Assembly (NCBI RefSeq): GCF_900129465.1
Contig: NZ_FSRA01000001.1
Location: 930,001-994,000 of the forward strand
DNA from: Chitinophaga niabensis
GTDB lineage: Bacteria; Bacteroidota; Bacteroidia; Chitinophagales; Chitinophagaceae
Reading direction: 5' to 3'
Length of the DNA stretch: 64,000 nt
Below, in pieces: positions 35,349-44,313 of this stretch (positions are counted from its first letter, which is position 1; every line of letters begins with the position of its first letter). The translations under genes were made by a program, and so were the position numbers. The notes beneath the pieces were generated by a model. The model was not told the origin of the DNA. It made no database searches and saw nothing but the letters and a program-made list of their open reading frames with translations.

Positions 35349-38300
35349 ATGAAATTTCTTTTACTCCACGGTGCTATTTTCAGCATTTTCCTATTATTGC
35401 CGGGAACCTCCCTATTCGCCCAGCAGAGAGTTGTTTCAGGTACAGTGAAGGATGAAACGAGCGGAGGGCTCCCTGGTGCAACCATTCGTGTTAAGAATTC
35501 TGCTATTGCTACCGTAACCGATGCAAAGGGGAATTACTCCCTGTCTGTACCGGATGCGGCCATCCTGCAGGTTAGCTTTACCGGTTATGAAACACAGGAG
35601 ATAGCCGTACAGCAACGTAGTTCCATCAACATCGTTTTAAAGGCTACTGCTACCAATCTTACGGATGTGGTGGTGATCGGTTATGGTATAGTGAGGAAGC
35701 GTGACCTCACGGGAACAGTTGCTTCCATTAAAGGGGACCAGCTGAGCAAATCTGCTGTTAACTCATTGGAGCAGGGCCTGCAGGGCCGCCTGGCCGGAGT
35801 AGCTGTTACACAGAACGATGCAGCGCCCGGCGGTGGCATCAGTATACAGATCCGCGGTGCCAGTTCTTTATTGGGCAGTACGGAGCCCCTGTACGTAATA
35901 GACGGCGTGCCTGTTGCCAATGCCAGGGCATCTTTGAAAGAATCAGGTCCCAGGGAAGAGAATCATATTATGCGCACCAATACCAATGCATTGTCTACCA
36001 TTTCTCCCGGCGACATTGAATCCATTGAAGTATTGAAAGATGCTTCTGCCACTGCTATCTACGGTTCACGTGGTGCCAACGGGGTAGTATTGATCACTAC
36101 TAAAAAAGGAAAGGCAGGAAGAGGTAAGATCACCTTCAATACTTCCCAGGGCATTTCTACAGTTACCAAAAAGCTGGACATGCTCAATGCATACGAATAT
36201 GCACAGTATCTCAATGAAGCATATACGAATGCGGGATTTGCCCCTGCAGACCTGCCTTATAGCGGTATGAACGGAAAGCTTTCGCCAGACCAGATCAGGG
36301 ATAATTTCGGAGAAGGAGTGAACTGGCAGGATGCTATTTACCGCAAAGCCTATCTACAGGATTATGAACTGGGTGTTTCCGGTGGTACGGACAAGAATAC
36401 CTATGCGGTGATGGGCAATTACCTGGCCCAGGAAGGAGCTATCAAAGGCTCACAGTTCAAACGTGGTGGTCTGCGGCTGAACCTGGATAACCAGGTGAAT
36501 GAAAGGGTGAAAACATCTACCAATCTTTCCATATCCCGTTCTACCAACGCACTCGTACGCACGGCTGCCACTACCGGCGGAAGGGAAGGTGGCATTGTAA
36601 GGTCTGCCCTGAACTATTCTCCTATCCCGTATTACAGAACAGATGCCAACGGGAATATTATAAAAATAGACTACCTCAATGACCGGGAAGTATCGCAGGA
36701 TATGTTTGACCGTTTCGGCGCCAGCCCGCTGCGTTATACGGATGAAGTGAAAGGTTTGCAGACCATCACTTCCGGTTTCGGCGGCTTTAATGCCTATGTG
36801 GATATTGTGAAAGGCCTGATGTTCCAGACCCGCCTTGGTGCTAATTATTTTGAACAGCTGAACGAAACTTATTTCCCGCGTACCGTGAGTGAAGGCCGTG
36901 CTACCAATGGTAAAGCCATTGTAAGCAATAGCAGCTATTACAGTTTACTTACAGAAAACCTGCTCACATACCGGCAGGAGATCGGTAAACACCGTTTCGA
37001 CTTTCTCGGCGGTTTCTCTTATGAAAAAAGCACGAGCCGTTTCCGTACTTCAGAAACCCGCGATTTTGCAGATGATAAACTTGGTTATAACGATCTGTTC
37101 TCCGGCCTTTCCACAGCGCCTACTTTAACAGGCCGCTCACAATGGCAACTGGCATCCTTTATTGCCCGCGCCAATTACAGTTATGCAGATAAATACCTCT
37201 TCACCTATACTTACCGCGCAGATGGTTCGTCCCGCCTGGCAAAGAAGTGGCAGGGTTTCTCTTCTGTAGCACTGGCATGGCGTTTAAGTGAAGAACCTTT
37301 TATCAAAGAAGCAAACATATTCTCTGATCTGAAACTCCGCGCCAGTTATGGTGAATCAGGTAACCAGGCCGTATCTCCCTATAGCGTGCGGGCAAAATTA
37401 TCCGGTGTTATCGCCAACATGAACAATGCCCTGGTTGCTGCGGTGGATGAAACCACCCTGCCCAACAAAGACCTGAAATGGGAAACCACTTCGCAATACA
37501 ACATTGGCCTGGATGCTGCTTTTCACGACAGGTTCAATTTCTCTGTGAACATCTATCAACGTAAAACCAGGGACCTGCTGCAACAGATCACGCAACCACC
37601 CAGCACCGGGTATAATACCGTCACCGTGAATTCCGGTAATGTAATGAATAAAGGGTTGGAACTGGAATTGGGTAGCAGCATCTTCACGGGCGACTTCAAA
37701 TGGAATGTGGCAGGTAATATCTCTTTCAACCGGAATGAGATAACAGACCTGGGTGAATTACAGGAACAGTTTGCAGACAGGTTGGGAGCAGGTTACGGGC
37801 TGGATGCACGGCCTTTCATTCAAAAAGTAGGTTTACCTATCGGCGCGGTCTGGGGATTTGTGGAAGATGGTATTTTCCAGGACCAGGCAGAAGTAGATGC
37901 TTTCAAAGCAGTACAACTGGATGCAAAGATCGGGCAGACCAGGTATAAGGATCTCAATAACGATAAACAGCTGAACGACCTGGACCGGCAGCAGATAGGG
38001 GATGTGAACCCTGATTTCAACTGGGGCTTCACCACTAATTTCAGCTATAAGAATTTTGACCTGAGTGTATTGATCTCCGGCGTGCAGGGTAACGATGTGC
38101 TTAATACCAATCTCATGAACTTCCATACACTCAGCGGTAGTTCCAACATTCCGCAGGAAGTATATGACAGAAGATGGAAAGGAGCGGGTACCGGTAACAG
38201 CATCATACAGGCTAACCAGGCAAATACAACGGCCAGCCGCTTTTCCGGTCAGTTCCTGGAAGACGGTTCCTATGTGCGGGTGAAGAACATTCAGCTGGGA

Positions 38301-38495
38301 TATACCTTCCCAAAGATCAAAGGTGTTTCTAACCTGCGGCTTTACCTGAATGCCATCAACCTGTTCACGTTCACCAATTATTCCGGATACGATCCGGAAG
38401 TAAGTGCCTTTGAGAATGCAAACATGCGTGGTGTGGACCTGGGTAGCTACCCGCAATCCCGCACTTTAACCGTAGGCCTTAATGTTACTTTCTAA
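35349..38495 (+). CDS. SusC/RagA family TonB-linked outer-membrane transporter
   Basis: A 1048-residue protein starting at the ATG at 35349; a TTG 21 bases earlier would give a poorer signal. The signal peptide ends near LFAQ. It has a carboxypeptidase-regulatory domain (VSGTVKDETSGGLPGATIRV), a plug (LTDVVVIGYGIVRKRDLTGT; PLYVIDGVPVAN; IEVLKDASATAIYGSRGANG) and a long barrel ending in VGLNVTF. It would import the oligosaccharide later split by the GH130 enzyme encoded downstream, probably mannan- or glucomannan-derived. The SusD gene begins 10 bases downstream. Confidence 0.95.
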   Translation: MKFLLLHGAIFSIFLLLPGTSLFAQQRVVSGTVKDETSGGLPGATIRVKNSAIATVTDAKGNYSLSVPDAAILQVSFTGYETQEIAVQQRSSINIVLKATATNLTDVVVIGYGIVRKRDLTGTVASIKGDQLSKSAVNSLEQGLQGRLAGVAVTQNDAAPGGGISIQIRGASSLLGSTEPLYVIDGVPVANARASLKESGPREENHIMRTNTNALSTISPGDIESIEVLKDASATAIYGSRGANGVVLITTKKGKAGRGKITFNTSQGISTVTKKLDMLNAYEYAQYLNEAYTNAGFAPADLPYSGMNGKLSPDQIRDNFGEGVNWQDAIYRKAYLQDYELGVSGGTDKNTYAVMGNYLAQEGAIKGSQFKRGGLRLNLDNQVNERVKTSTNLSISRSTNALVRTAATTGGREGGIVRSALNYSPIPYYRTDANGNIIKIDYLNDREVSQDMFDRFGASPLRYTDEVKGLQTITSGFGGFNAYVDIVKGLMFQTRLGANYFEQLNETYFPRTVSEGRATNGKAIVSNSSYYSLLTENLLTYRQEIGKHRFDFLGGFSYEKSTSRFRTSETRDFADDKLGYNDLFSGLSTAPTLTGRSQWQLASFIARANYSYADKYLFTYTYRADGSSRLAKKWQGFSSVALAWRLSEEPFIKEANIFSDLKLRASYGESGNQAVSPYSVRAKLSGVIANMNNALVAAVDETTLPNKDLKWETTSQYNIGLDAAFHDRFNFSVNIYQRKTRDLLQQITQPPSTGYNTVTVNSGNVMNKGLELELGSSIFTGDFKWNVAGNISFNRNEITDLGELQEQFADRLGAGYGLDARPFIQKVGLPIGAVWGFVEDGIFQDQAEVDAFKAVQLDAKIGQTRYKDLNNDKQLNDLDRQQIGDVNPDFNWGFTTNFSYKNFDLSVLISGVQGNDVLNTNLMNFHTLSGSSNIPQEVYDRRWKGAGTGNSIIQANQANTTASRFSGQFLEDGSYVRVKNIQLGYTFPKIKGVSNLRLYLNAINLFTFTNYSGYDPEVSAFENANMRGVDLGSYPQSRTLTVGLNVTF

Positions 38496-38505
38496 AACTG
38501 CCAAC

Positions 38506-40086
38506 ATGAAAAAGTTAATCACCACCATTTTATTAATATGCTTAATTGCTACTTCCTGTAAGAAAGCGTTAGAAATAGAAGTATTCGATTTTAAAGACCC
38601 TGAGAATTTCTATAAAACAGATAAAGACCTGTTGCAGGGTATCAATGGCGTATACAAAAATCTCATGACCTGGGATATGTGGATCTCCCCGGCCTGGTGT
38701 TCTGTACTGGGTGAAGATGATGACCTGCTGCTGGAAAACTGGCTGGCTGGCGGTTATACCGGAAACCAGCGTGGAGAGTGGTATATACAACGGCCCTGGA
38801 AAGGTTACTATTATGCCGTACAGCGTGCTAACCTGGTATTGAAATATGCAGCGCAGGTTACGGGGGATGCTGCCATGATAGACAGGATAAAAGCGGAGGC
38901 TTTATTCATCCGCGGCTTCTGTTACTTTGAGATAGTAAGAAGGTATGGTGCCGCACCGATCCGCACGGAAGCTTACACGCCGGAACAATCCAAGAACATT
39001 GCACGCAGCCCTGTAGCAGATGTATATAAACAGGCAGAAGCAGATCTGAAAGCAGCAGCTGCTGTATTGCCTGAAAATTACACCGGCGGAAAGTATGCCG
39101 CCGCAGATCGTGGCCGCCCTACCAAAGCAGCCGCACTGGGTTTGCTGGCAAAAGTTTATATGCATATGGCAGGTGATGAACTGAAACAAACGAATTATTA
39201 TACAGAAGCTATTACTGCTGCCAAAGCAGTGAGGGATATGGCAAAGGCTTCCGGTTATCCGAAACTGGAAATGAACTATATGAAGAATTTCATTGAGTCC
39301 GAACAGGATAACAGTGATGAGATCCTCTTTGCTATTCCCGCCACACATTCTCCCAACCAGGGCTCTGAACTGCCCGGTTACTTTTCACCACAAGGCAGGT
39401 ACAGTGGTGGCGGCAGTGGTGGTTTTGTAAGTATACGGATAGACCTTTACAATAAGTTTGAAGCGAACGATGCCCGCGTGGCATTTGGTACAGCTATCTG
39501 GGATAGCTGGAAAAATAATGCCAACGAAGATTATTATTATGTAAGCCGCCTGCCGGCTGGTGCTGTGTTTAAAGCAGGAGGCACCTGGGGCAGTGAATAT
39601 GGTGGTGGCGCCGGTTATGGACAGGATACCTATACTTTTGGCGGGAAAGATATCTTTGCTTCGCCACGTTTGTATTCCAAAAAATATACGGACCCCAATG
39701 CGCAGGCAAAAGATGAAAACGGCAACAACCCCATCATCATCCGTTATGCAGATGTACTGTTATTGTTAGCTGAAGCAGAGAACGAAGTGAACGGCCCCAC
39801 CGGCCTGGCTTATGATGCGGCGGACGAAGTGCGGGTGCGTGCCAACCTCCTTCCCTGGACGCGTAATCTCTCAAAAGAAGAGTTTCGTCAACGGATCAGG
39901 GATGAAAGAAGGAAAGAGCTCTATGGTGAATTCCAGCGCCGCTGGGACCTGATCCGCTGGGGCATCTGGATCCAAACCATGAAAGCTGCCGGCCGCGACA
40001 GGCTGGAGTTTCAGAAGTTATACCCTATTGCACAGGAAGAGATTGCAGGTAATAAAGAGATCACCGTTAATAATCCGGGGTACTAA
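38506..40086 (+). CDS. SusD/RagB family nutrient-binding lipoprotein
   Basis: A 526-residue lipoprotein from the ATG at 38506; the signal is MKKLITTILLICLIATSC (Cys18). SusD features include the early FKDPENFYKTDKDLLQGING, the TPR-like AEALFIRGFCYFEIVRRYGA, and the C-terminal IRYADVLLLLAEAENEVNG and RDERRKELYGEFQRRWDLIR. It is expected to bind the substrate at the surface and hand it to the SusC transporter encoded just upstream. The GH130 gene begins 20 bases after its stop, in the same direction, so all three are likely one operon. Confidence 0.95.
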   Translation: MKKLITTILLICLIATSCKKALEIEVFDFKDPENFYKTDKDLLQGINGVYKNLMTWDMWISPAWCSVLGEDDDLLLENWLAGGYTGNQRGEWYIQRPWKGYYYAVQRANLVLKYAAQVTGDAAMIDRIKAEALFIRGFCYFEIVRRYGAAPIRTEAYTPEQSKNIARSPVADVYKQAEADLKAAAAVLPENYTGGKYAAADRGRPTKAAALGLLAKVYMHMAGDELKQTNYYTEAITAAKAVRDMAKASGYPKLEMNYMKNFIESEQDNSDEILFAIPATHSPNQGSELPGYFSPQGRYSGGGSGGFVSIRIDLYNKFEANDARVAFGTAIWDSWKNNANEDYYYVSRLPAGAVFKAGGTWGSEYGGGAGYGQDTYTFGGKDIFASPRLYSKKYTDPNAQAKDENGNNPIIIRYADVLLLLAEAENEVNGPTGLAYDAADEVRVRANLLPWTRNLSKEEFRQRIRDERRKELYGEFQRRWDLIRWGIWIQTMKAAGRDRLEFQKLYPIAQEEIAGNKEITVNNPGY

Positions 40087-40106
40087 GGAAATAACCAGTA
40101 TTAGAT

Positions 40107-41303
40107 ATGAAAGAATTTACGGAGCGTTTAAACCGCCTGGAGAGAGCCTATGAAGCATTAGTTAGTCGTAAGAATGAACCCATGCCTGATGGGAATGGGG
40201 TCTTTGTACGGTATAAACACCCGGTGTTAACTGCGGCGCATACAAGACTAACATGGCGTTATGATCTGAATCCCGATAACAACCCTTACCTGATGGAAAG
40301 GTTTGGTATCAATGGCGTATTCAATTCCGGCGCTATCAAATGGAAAGGTAAATACCTGCTGATGGCAAGGGTGGAAGGGGTGGACCGCAAATCCTTCTTT
40401 GCCATCGCGGAGAGTGACAATGGCATTGATAACTTCAGGTTCCGGGAATATCCCTGCATCATTCCTGAAACGGATGATCCGGATGGGAACATTTACGATA
40501 TCCGCCTGACGGCTCATGAGGATGGTTACATTTACGGGCTGTTCTGCACGGAAAGGAAAGACCCTGCCGCAGCCCCCTTTGACCAAAGCGCTGCCATTGC
40601 CGCCTGTGGCATTGTACGCACAAAGGATATGCAACACTGGGAGCGGCTGCCCGATCTGAAAACACCTTCTCCCCAGCAAAGGAATGTGGTATTACACCAG
40701 GAATTTGTGGATGGGAAATATGCTTTCTATACCCGCCCCCAGGATGGTTTCATTGAGGCCGGTACCGGCGGGGGCATTGGCTTTGGGGTTTGTGAGGATA
40801 TTACCCGCCCTGTGATCGGTGAAGAAAAGATCCTGGACCCCAAAGTATATCATACCGTTTACGAAATGAAGAACGGCCTGGGCCCTGCACCTATTAAAAC
40901 AGCACATGGCTGGCTGCACCTGGCACATGGTGTGCGGAACACCGCTGCAGGGCTGCGTTATGTGCTGTACCTTTTTATGACGGACCTGCAGGACCTGGCC
41001 AGGGTAACACATAAGCCCGCCGGTTATTTCCTGGCCCCGGAAGGTGAGGAGCGCACAGGAGATGTATCCAATGTGGTATTTTCTAATGGCTGGATTGCAG
41101 ACGAGGATGGGCAGGTGTTCATCTATTACGCCTCTTCCGATACAAGGATGCATGTGGCCACCTCCACACTGGATCAGTTGATAGATTATGTTTTAAAAAC
41201 GCCGGCAGACGGATTGCGGTCTGCCGCCACCGTCAATACCATCTGCAGGATCATTGACGGTAATAAAGCTTTCGCCCTGGTAAAGGGTAATGGTGTAAAA
41301 TGA
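40107..41303 (+). CDS. GH130 phosphorylase, probably 4-O-beta-mannosyl-glucose phosphorylase
   Basis: A 398-residue cytoplasmic protein without signal peptide. It has the GH130 five-bladed propeller and closely matches, as I remember it, the Bacteroides fragilis mannosylglucose phosphorylase (subfamily GH130_1): FVRYKHPVLTAAHTRLTWRY, MARVEGVDRKSFFAIAESDN, NIYDIRLTAHEDG, LYTRPQDGF-like YTRPQDGFIEAGTGGGIGFG, and SSDTRMHVATSTLDQL. The proton-donor Asp of this subfamily corresponds to Asp131 in NIYDIRL. It splits mannosyl-beta-1,4-glucose with phosphate, giving mannose 1-phosphate and glucose. The position after SusC/SusD points to mannan or glucomannan oligosaccharides, although no mannanase gene is in the window. 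Confidence 0.9.
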   Translation: MKEFTERLNRLERAYEALVSRKNEPMPDGNGVFVRYKHPVLTAAHTRLTWRYDLNPDNNPYLMERFGINGVFNSGAIKWKGKYLLMARVEGVDRKSFFAIAESDNGIDNFRFREYPCIIPETDDPDGNIYDIRLTAHEDGYIYGLFCTERKDPAAAPFDQSAAIAACGIVRTKDMQHWERLPDLKTPSPQQRNVVLHQEFVDGKYAFYTRPQDGFIEAGTGGGIGFGVCEDITRPVIGEEKILDPKVYHTVYEMKNGLGPAPIKTAHGWLHLAHGVRNTAAGLRYVLYLFMTDLQDLARVTHKPAGYFLAPEGEERTGDVSNVVFSNGWIADEDGQVFIYYASSDTRMHVATSTLDQLIDYVLKTPADGLRSAATVNTICRIIDGNKAFALVKGNGVK

Positions 41304-41314
41304 TCCCCCCTTCC

Positions 41315-41347
41315 TGCCGTACCAGTTTTGTGCTGGTACGGCATTTT
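41315..41347 (+). terminator. Intrinsic terminator after the GH130 gene
   Basis: An 11-bp perfect stem TGCCGTACCAG / CTGGTACGGCA with a 7-base loop, followed by TTTT. It ends the SusC-SusD-GH130 transcript. Confidence 0.8.
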
Positions 41348-41359
41348 ACCTTATATTTA
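41327..41359 (+). promoter_or_regulatory. Possible promoter of the M16 protease gene
   Basis: TTTG at 41327-41330 (inside the terminator loop), 21 bases, then TATATTTA at 41352-41359, a near match to TAnnTTTG, 23 bases before the ATG at 41383. The overlap of promoter and terminator is unusual and only one base from consensus at the -7 element. Confidence 0.3.
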
Positions 41360-41382
41360 CTCCCAAACCACCATTTCAGTAT

Positions 41383-44226
41383 ATGAAAAGAAGAGTTCTA
41401 TTGCTTGCGCTTGCTACCACAAGCGTTTTTTCTTTATGGGAGCAACCCGCCCTGGCGCAGAAAAAGGCCGCGCCGGTAGTAAAGAAAACAGGAGATGTTA
41501 TCCCTGACGACCCCGATGTAAAGATCGGCAAGCTGGCCAACGGCCTCACCTACTATATCCGTAAGAATACAGAGCCTAAGAACAGGGCTGTGCTCTATAT
41601 GGCCTTAAAAGCAGGTTCCCTGATGGAAACCGACGCTCAGCAAGGGCTGGCTCACTTCACGGAGCACATGGCCTTTAACGGTACTAAAGACTTTCCCAAA
41701 AATGAACTGATCAACTACCTGCAGAAGGCCGGTGTGAAGTTTGGGGCAGACCTGAATGCCTTTACTGCTTTTGATCAAACGGTATACCAGCTGCCTATTC
41801 CTACAGATAGCGCCGCACTGTTCAAGAACGGCTTTAAGATCCTGGCCAACTGGGCTGGATACGTAACCATGGAGGATAGTGAAATTGACAATGAAAGAGG
41901 GGTGATCGTGGAAGAAGACCGCCAGCGGGGCAAGAATGCGCAATCCCGTATTCAGAAAGAACTGTTGCCGGTACTCCTGAAAGGTTCCCGTTATGCAGAA
42001 CGCATCCCTATCGGTAAACTGGATATTATCCAGAACTTTAAACATAACGAGATCAAACAGTTCTATAAAGACTGGTACCGTCCTAACCTGCAAGGGGTTA
42101 TTGCGGTAGGTGATTTTGATGTTGCACAGGTGGAAGCGATGATCAAAGAAAACTTCAGCCCGCTGAAGAACCCTGCCAACCCTAAACCAGTTGTTAAATA
42201 TAATATGCCGGATAACAAGGAGCCGCTGGTAAAGATCGTAACGGATAAAGAATTCCCTTACAACGTAGCTGTTGTAATGATCCGTCACCACGGTTCTGTT
42301 GGCAAAACAACTGCGGAGGTGAAAGCCGGTATCATTAATGGTATGATCAATAACATGATGGGCAACCGCATTAATGAACTGAAACAAAAAGGCACCGCGC
42401 CTTTCGTGGAAGGCCAGTTTTCCTATGGCGCCTACCAGGGAGGCCTGATCCCTGGCCTGGAAGCAACCAGCGTTGTAGCGGTTGCCAAATCCGGGGATGA
42501 GCTTACCAAAGCATTAGGTGGTGTAATGACGGAGGCAGAACGCATGAGCCAGTTCGGCTTTACCGCTTCTGAGCTGGACATTGTAAAGAAGAACCTGGAA
42601 GCAGGGAATGAAAAGTCTTTCAGAGAGAAGGACAAAACACCTTCTAACTCCTACGTACAGGCTTACCTCAGCAACTTCCTGCAAGGCAGCCCCATCCCGG
42701 CCGCTACCTACCGTTATGAAATGGTGAAACGCCTCCTGGGTGAGATCACACTGGAAGATGTGAACAAAAAAGCGAAGGAGATGATCAAGCCTGAGAATAT
42801 GATGATCGTTATACAGGCGCCTGAGAAAGAAAAAGAAAAATTACCTACGGAAGCACAATTGCTGGCCACTGTTCAGGGCGCCGGCAAAGGTGTTACTGCA
42901 TACGTAGAGAATAAAGTGGATAAACCGCTGCTGGAGAAAAAACCGGTGGCTGGTAAAGTAGTGAGCGAAGAAAAGATCGAAGGTATCGATGTAACCAAAC
43001 TCACTTTATCCAATGGTGTAAAAGTATACCTGAAACCCACCACTTTCAAGAACGACCAGATCCTGTTCTCTTCTTTTGGAGAAGGCGGCACTTCCCTGGC
43101 GGACGATAAGGAATACCTGGCCATGAACTACGCCAGCAATATTGCCGGCGATGGTATCGGCGAATTTGATAACACACAGTTAAGGAAGTTATTGGCCGGT
43201 TCCACTGCCAGTGCCGGCGCTTACATTGGCGATCTGCACCAGGGCTTTAGCGGCAGCGCTTCTCCCAAAGACCTGGAAACAGCCTTGCAGCTGGTATATG
43301 CCCGTGCTACCAATCCCCGTAAAGATCCTGTAGTGTTCAAAAAGAACCTGGACGATTACAAGGTGATGCTGCAGAATGCAGACGATAACCCGGAAAGTGT
43401 GTATGGCGATACCATCACTGCCGTACTCTCTTCCAACAGCATCCGTGAAAGAAAACCAACTCCTGCAGAACTCGATGCCATTTCCCTGGATAAGTCCTTT
43501 GACTTCTACAAGGCCCGCTTCGCTGATGCCAGCGGACAAACCTTTGTATTTGTAGGGAACTTTGAAGTGGACAAGATCAAGCCATTACTGGAAACCTACC
43601 TGGGTGGATTACCTGCGGCTAACCATACAGAAAAATACATCGACCGTGGTATCAAACCATTAAGCGGTAAAGTAGAAAGAACTGTGAAAAAAGGTATTGA
43701 AGATAAAGCACAGGTGAAACTGTACTTCCACAACGATTACCAGTATTCACCGGAGAACAATCTGCAGCTGAGTGCATTGAGCGATATCCTGGAGTTTAAA
43801 GTACTGGAGCGTTTACGTGAGAAGGAGAGTGGTGTGTACAGCCCGAATGTGGGTGTTTCCTATGAGAAACTGCCCAGCCCGTACTACAACCTGCAGATCT
43901 CTTTCAGCTGCGCTACTGCAAATGTGGATAAGCTGATCGCTGCGGCGCTGGATGAAATTGAGAAGATCAAGAAAGAAGGCGCTACCGCGGTAGATGTGGA
44001 GAAGTTCAAAGCAGAAAGCAGAAGGGCTATGGAAGTTAGCCTGAGGGAGAACAATTTCTGGCTGTCCTACCTCACCAGCAAATTCCGCAACAACGAAGAT
44101 CCTTTAAGCGTGCTGAAACAAAACGAACGGCTTGAGCAGGTAACCCCTGAGAGCGTTAAAGCTGCAGCACAGAAATACCTGGGCGGCGCTGACTATTTCA
44201 GGGCCGTACTGGTGCCTGAAAAATAG
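41383..44226 (+). CDS. M16 family zinc metallopeptidase, two-domain type
   Basis: A 947-residue exported protein (signal ending near ALAQ). The first M16 half carries the inverted zinc motif HFTEH at residues 91-95, and the distal Glu ligand in DNERGVIVEEDRQRG. The second half, from about residue 530, has the same fold (LSNGVKVYLKPTTFKNDQIL) but SFGEGGTSLADDKEYLAMNY lacks the HxxEH motif, so it is the non-catalytic clamp half as in pitrilysin-type enzymes. It degrades peptides in the periplasm. Monocistronic: a terminator precedes it and another follows at 44261. Confidence 0.93.
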   Translation: MKRRVLLLALATTSVFSLWEQPALAQKKAAPVVKKTGDVIPDDPDVKIGKLANGLTYYIRKNTEPKNRAVLYMALKAGSLMETDAQQGLAHFTEHMAFNGTKDFPKNELINYLQKAGVKFGADLNAFTAFDQTVYQLPIPTDSAALFKNGFKILANWAGYVTMEDSEIDNERGVIVEEDRQRGKNAQSRIQKELLPVLLKGSRYAERIPIGKLDIIQNFKHNEIKQFYKDWYRPNLQGVIAVGDFDVAQVEAMIKENFSPLKNPANPKPVVKYNMPDNKEPLVKIVTDKEFPYNVAVVMIRHHGSVGKTTAEVKAGIINGMINNMMGNRINELKQKGTAPFVEGQFSYGAYQGGLIPGLEATSVVAVAKSGDELTKALGGVMTEAERMSQFGFTASELDIVKKNLEAGNEKSFREKDKTPSNSYVQAYLSNFLQGSPIPAATYRYEMVKRLLGEITLEDVNKKAKEMIKPENMMIVIQAPEKEKEKLPTEAQLLATVQGAGKGVTAYVENKVDKPLLEKKPVAGKVVSEEKIEGIDVTKLTLSNGVKVYLKPTTFKNDQILFSSFGEGGTSLADDKEYLAMNYASNIAGDGIGEFDNTQLRKLLAGSTASAGAYIGDLHQGFSGSASPKDLETALQLVYARATNPRKDPVVFKKNLDDYKVMLQNADDNPESVYGDTITAVLSSNSIRERKPTPAELDAISLDKSFDFYKARFADASGQTFVFVGNFEVDKIKPLLETYLGGLPAANHTEKYIDRGIKPLSGKVERTVKKGIEDKAQVKLYFHNDYQYSPENNLQLSALSDILEFKVLERLREKESGVYSPNVGVSYEKLPSPYYNLQISFSCATANVDKLIAAALDEIEKIKKEGATAVDVEKFKAESRRAMEVSLRENNFWLSYLTSKFRNNEDPLSVLKQNERLEQVTPESVKAAAQKYLGGADYFRAVLVPEK

Positions 44227-44260
44227 TTGATACCATAAGCCTGCGGGTTTACTGAATATA

Positions 44261-44297
44261 AACGGGGCTGCCTCAGCAAGAGGCAGCCCCGTTTGTT
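44261..44297. terminator. Intrinsic terminator between the convergent M16 and GAF genes
   Basis: An 11-bp perfect stem CGGGGCTGCCT / AGGCAGCCCCG with a 7-base loop, flanked by A/T pairs and followed by GTTTGTTT. Works at least on the plus strand. Confidence 0.8.
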
Positions 44298-44313
44298 TAT
44301 GGTGGTTATTCTT

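Noticed and set aside
37833..38456. Minus-strand frame of about 207 codons
   Set aside because: Shadow of the SusC C-terminal barrel.
41605..42387. Minus-strand frame of about 260 codons
   Set aside because: Opposite the M16 protease zinc-site region; the plus-strand gene is certain, so this is a shadow.
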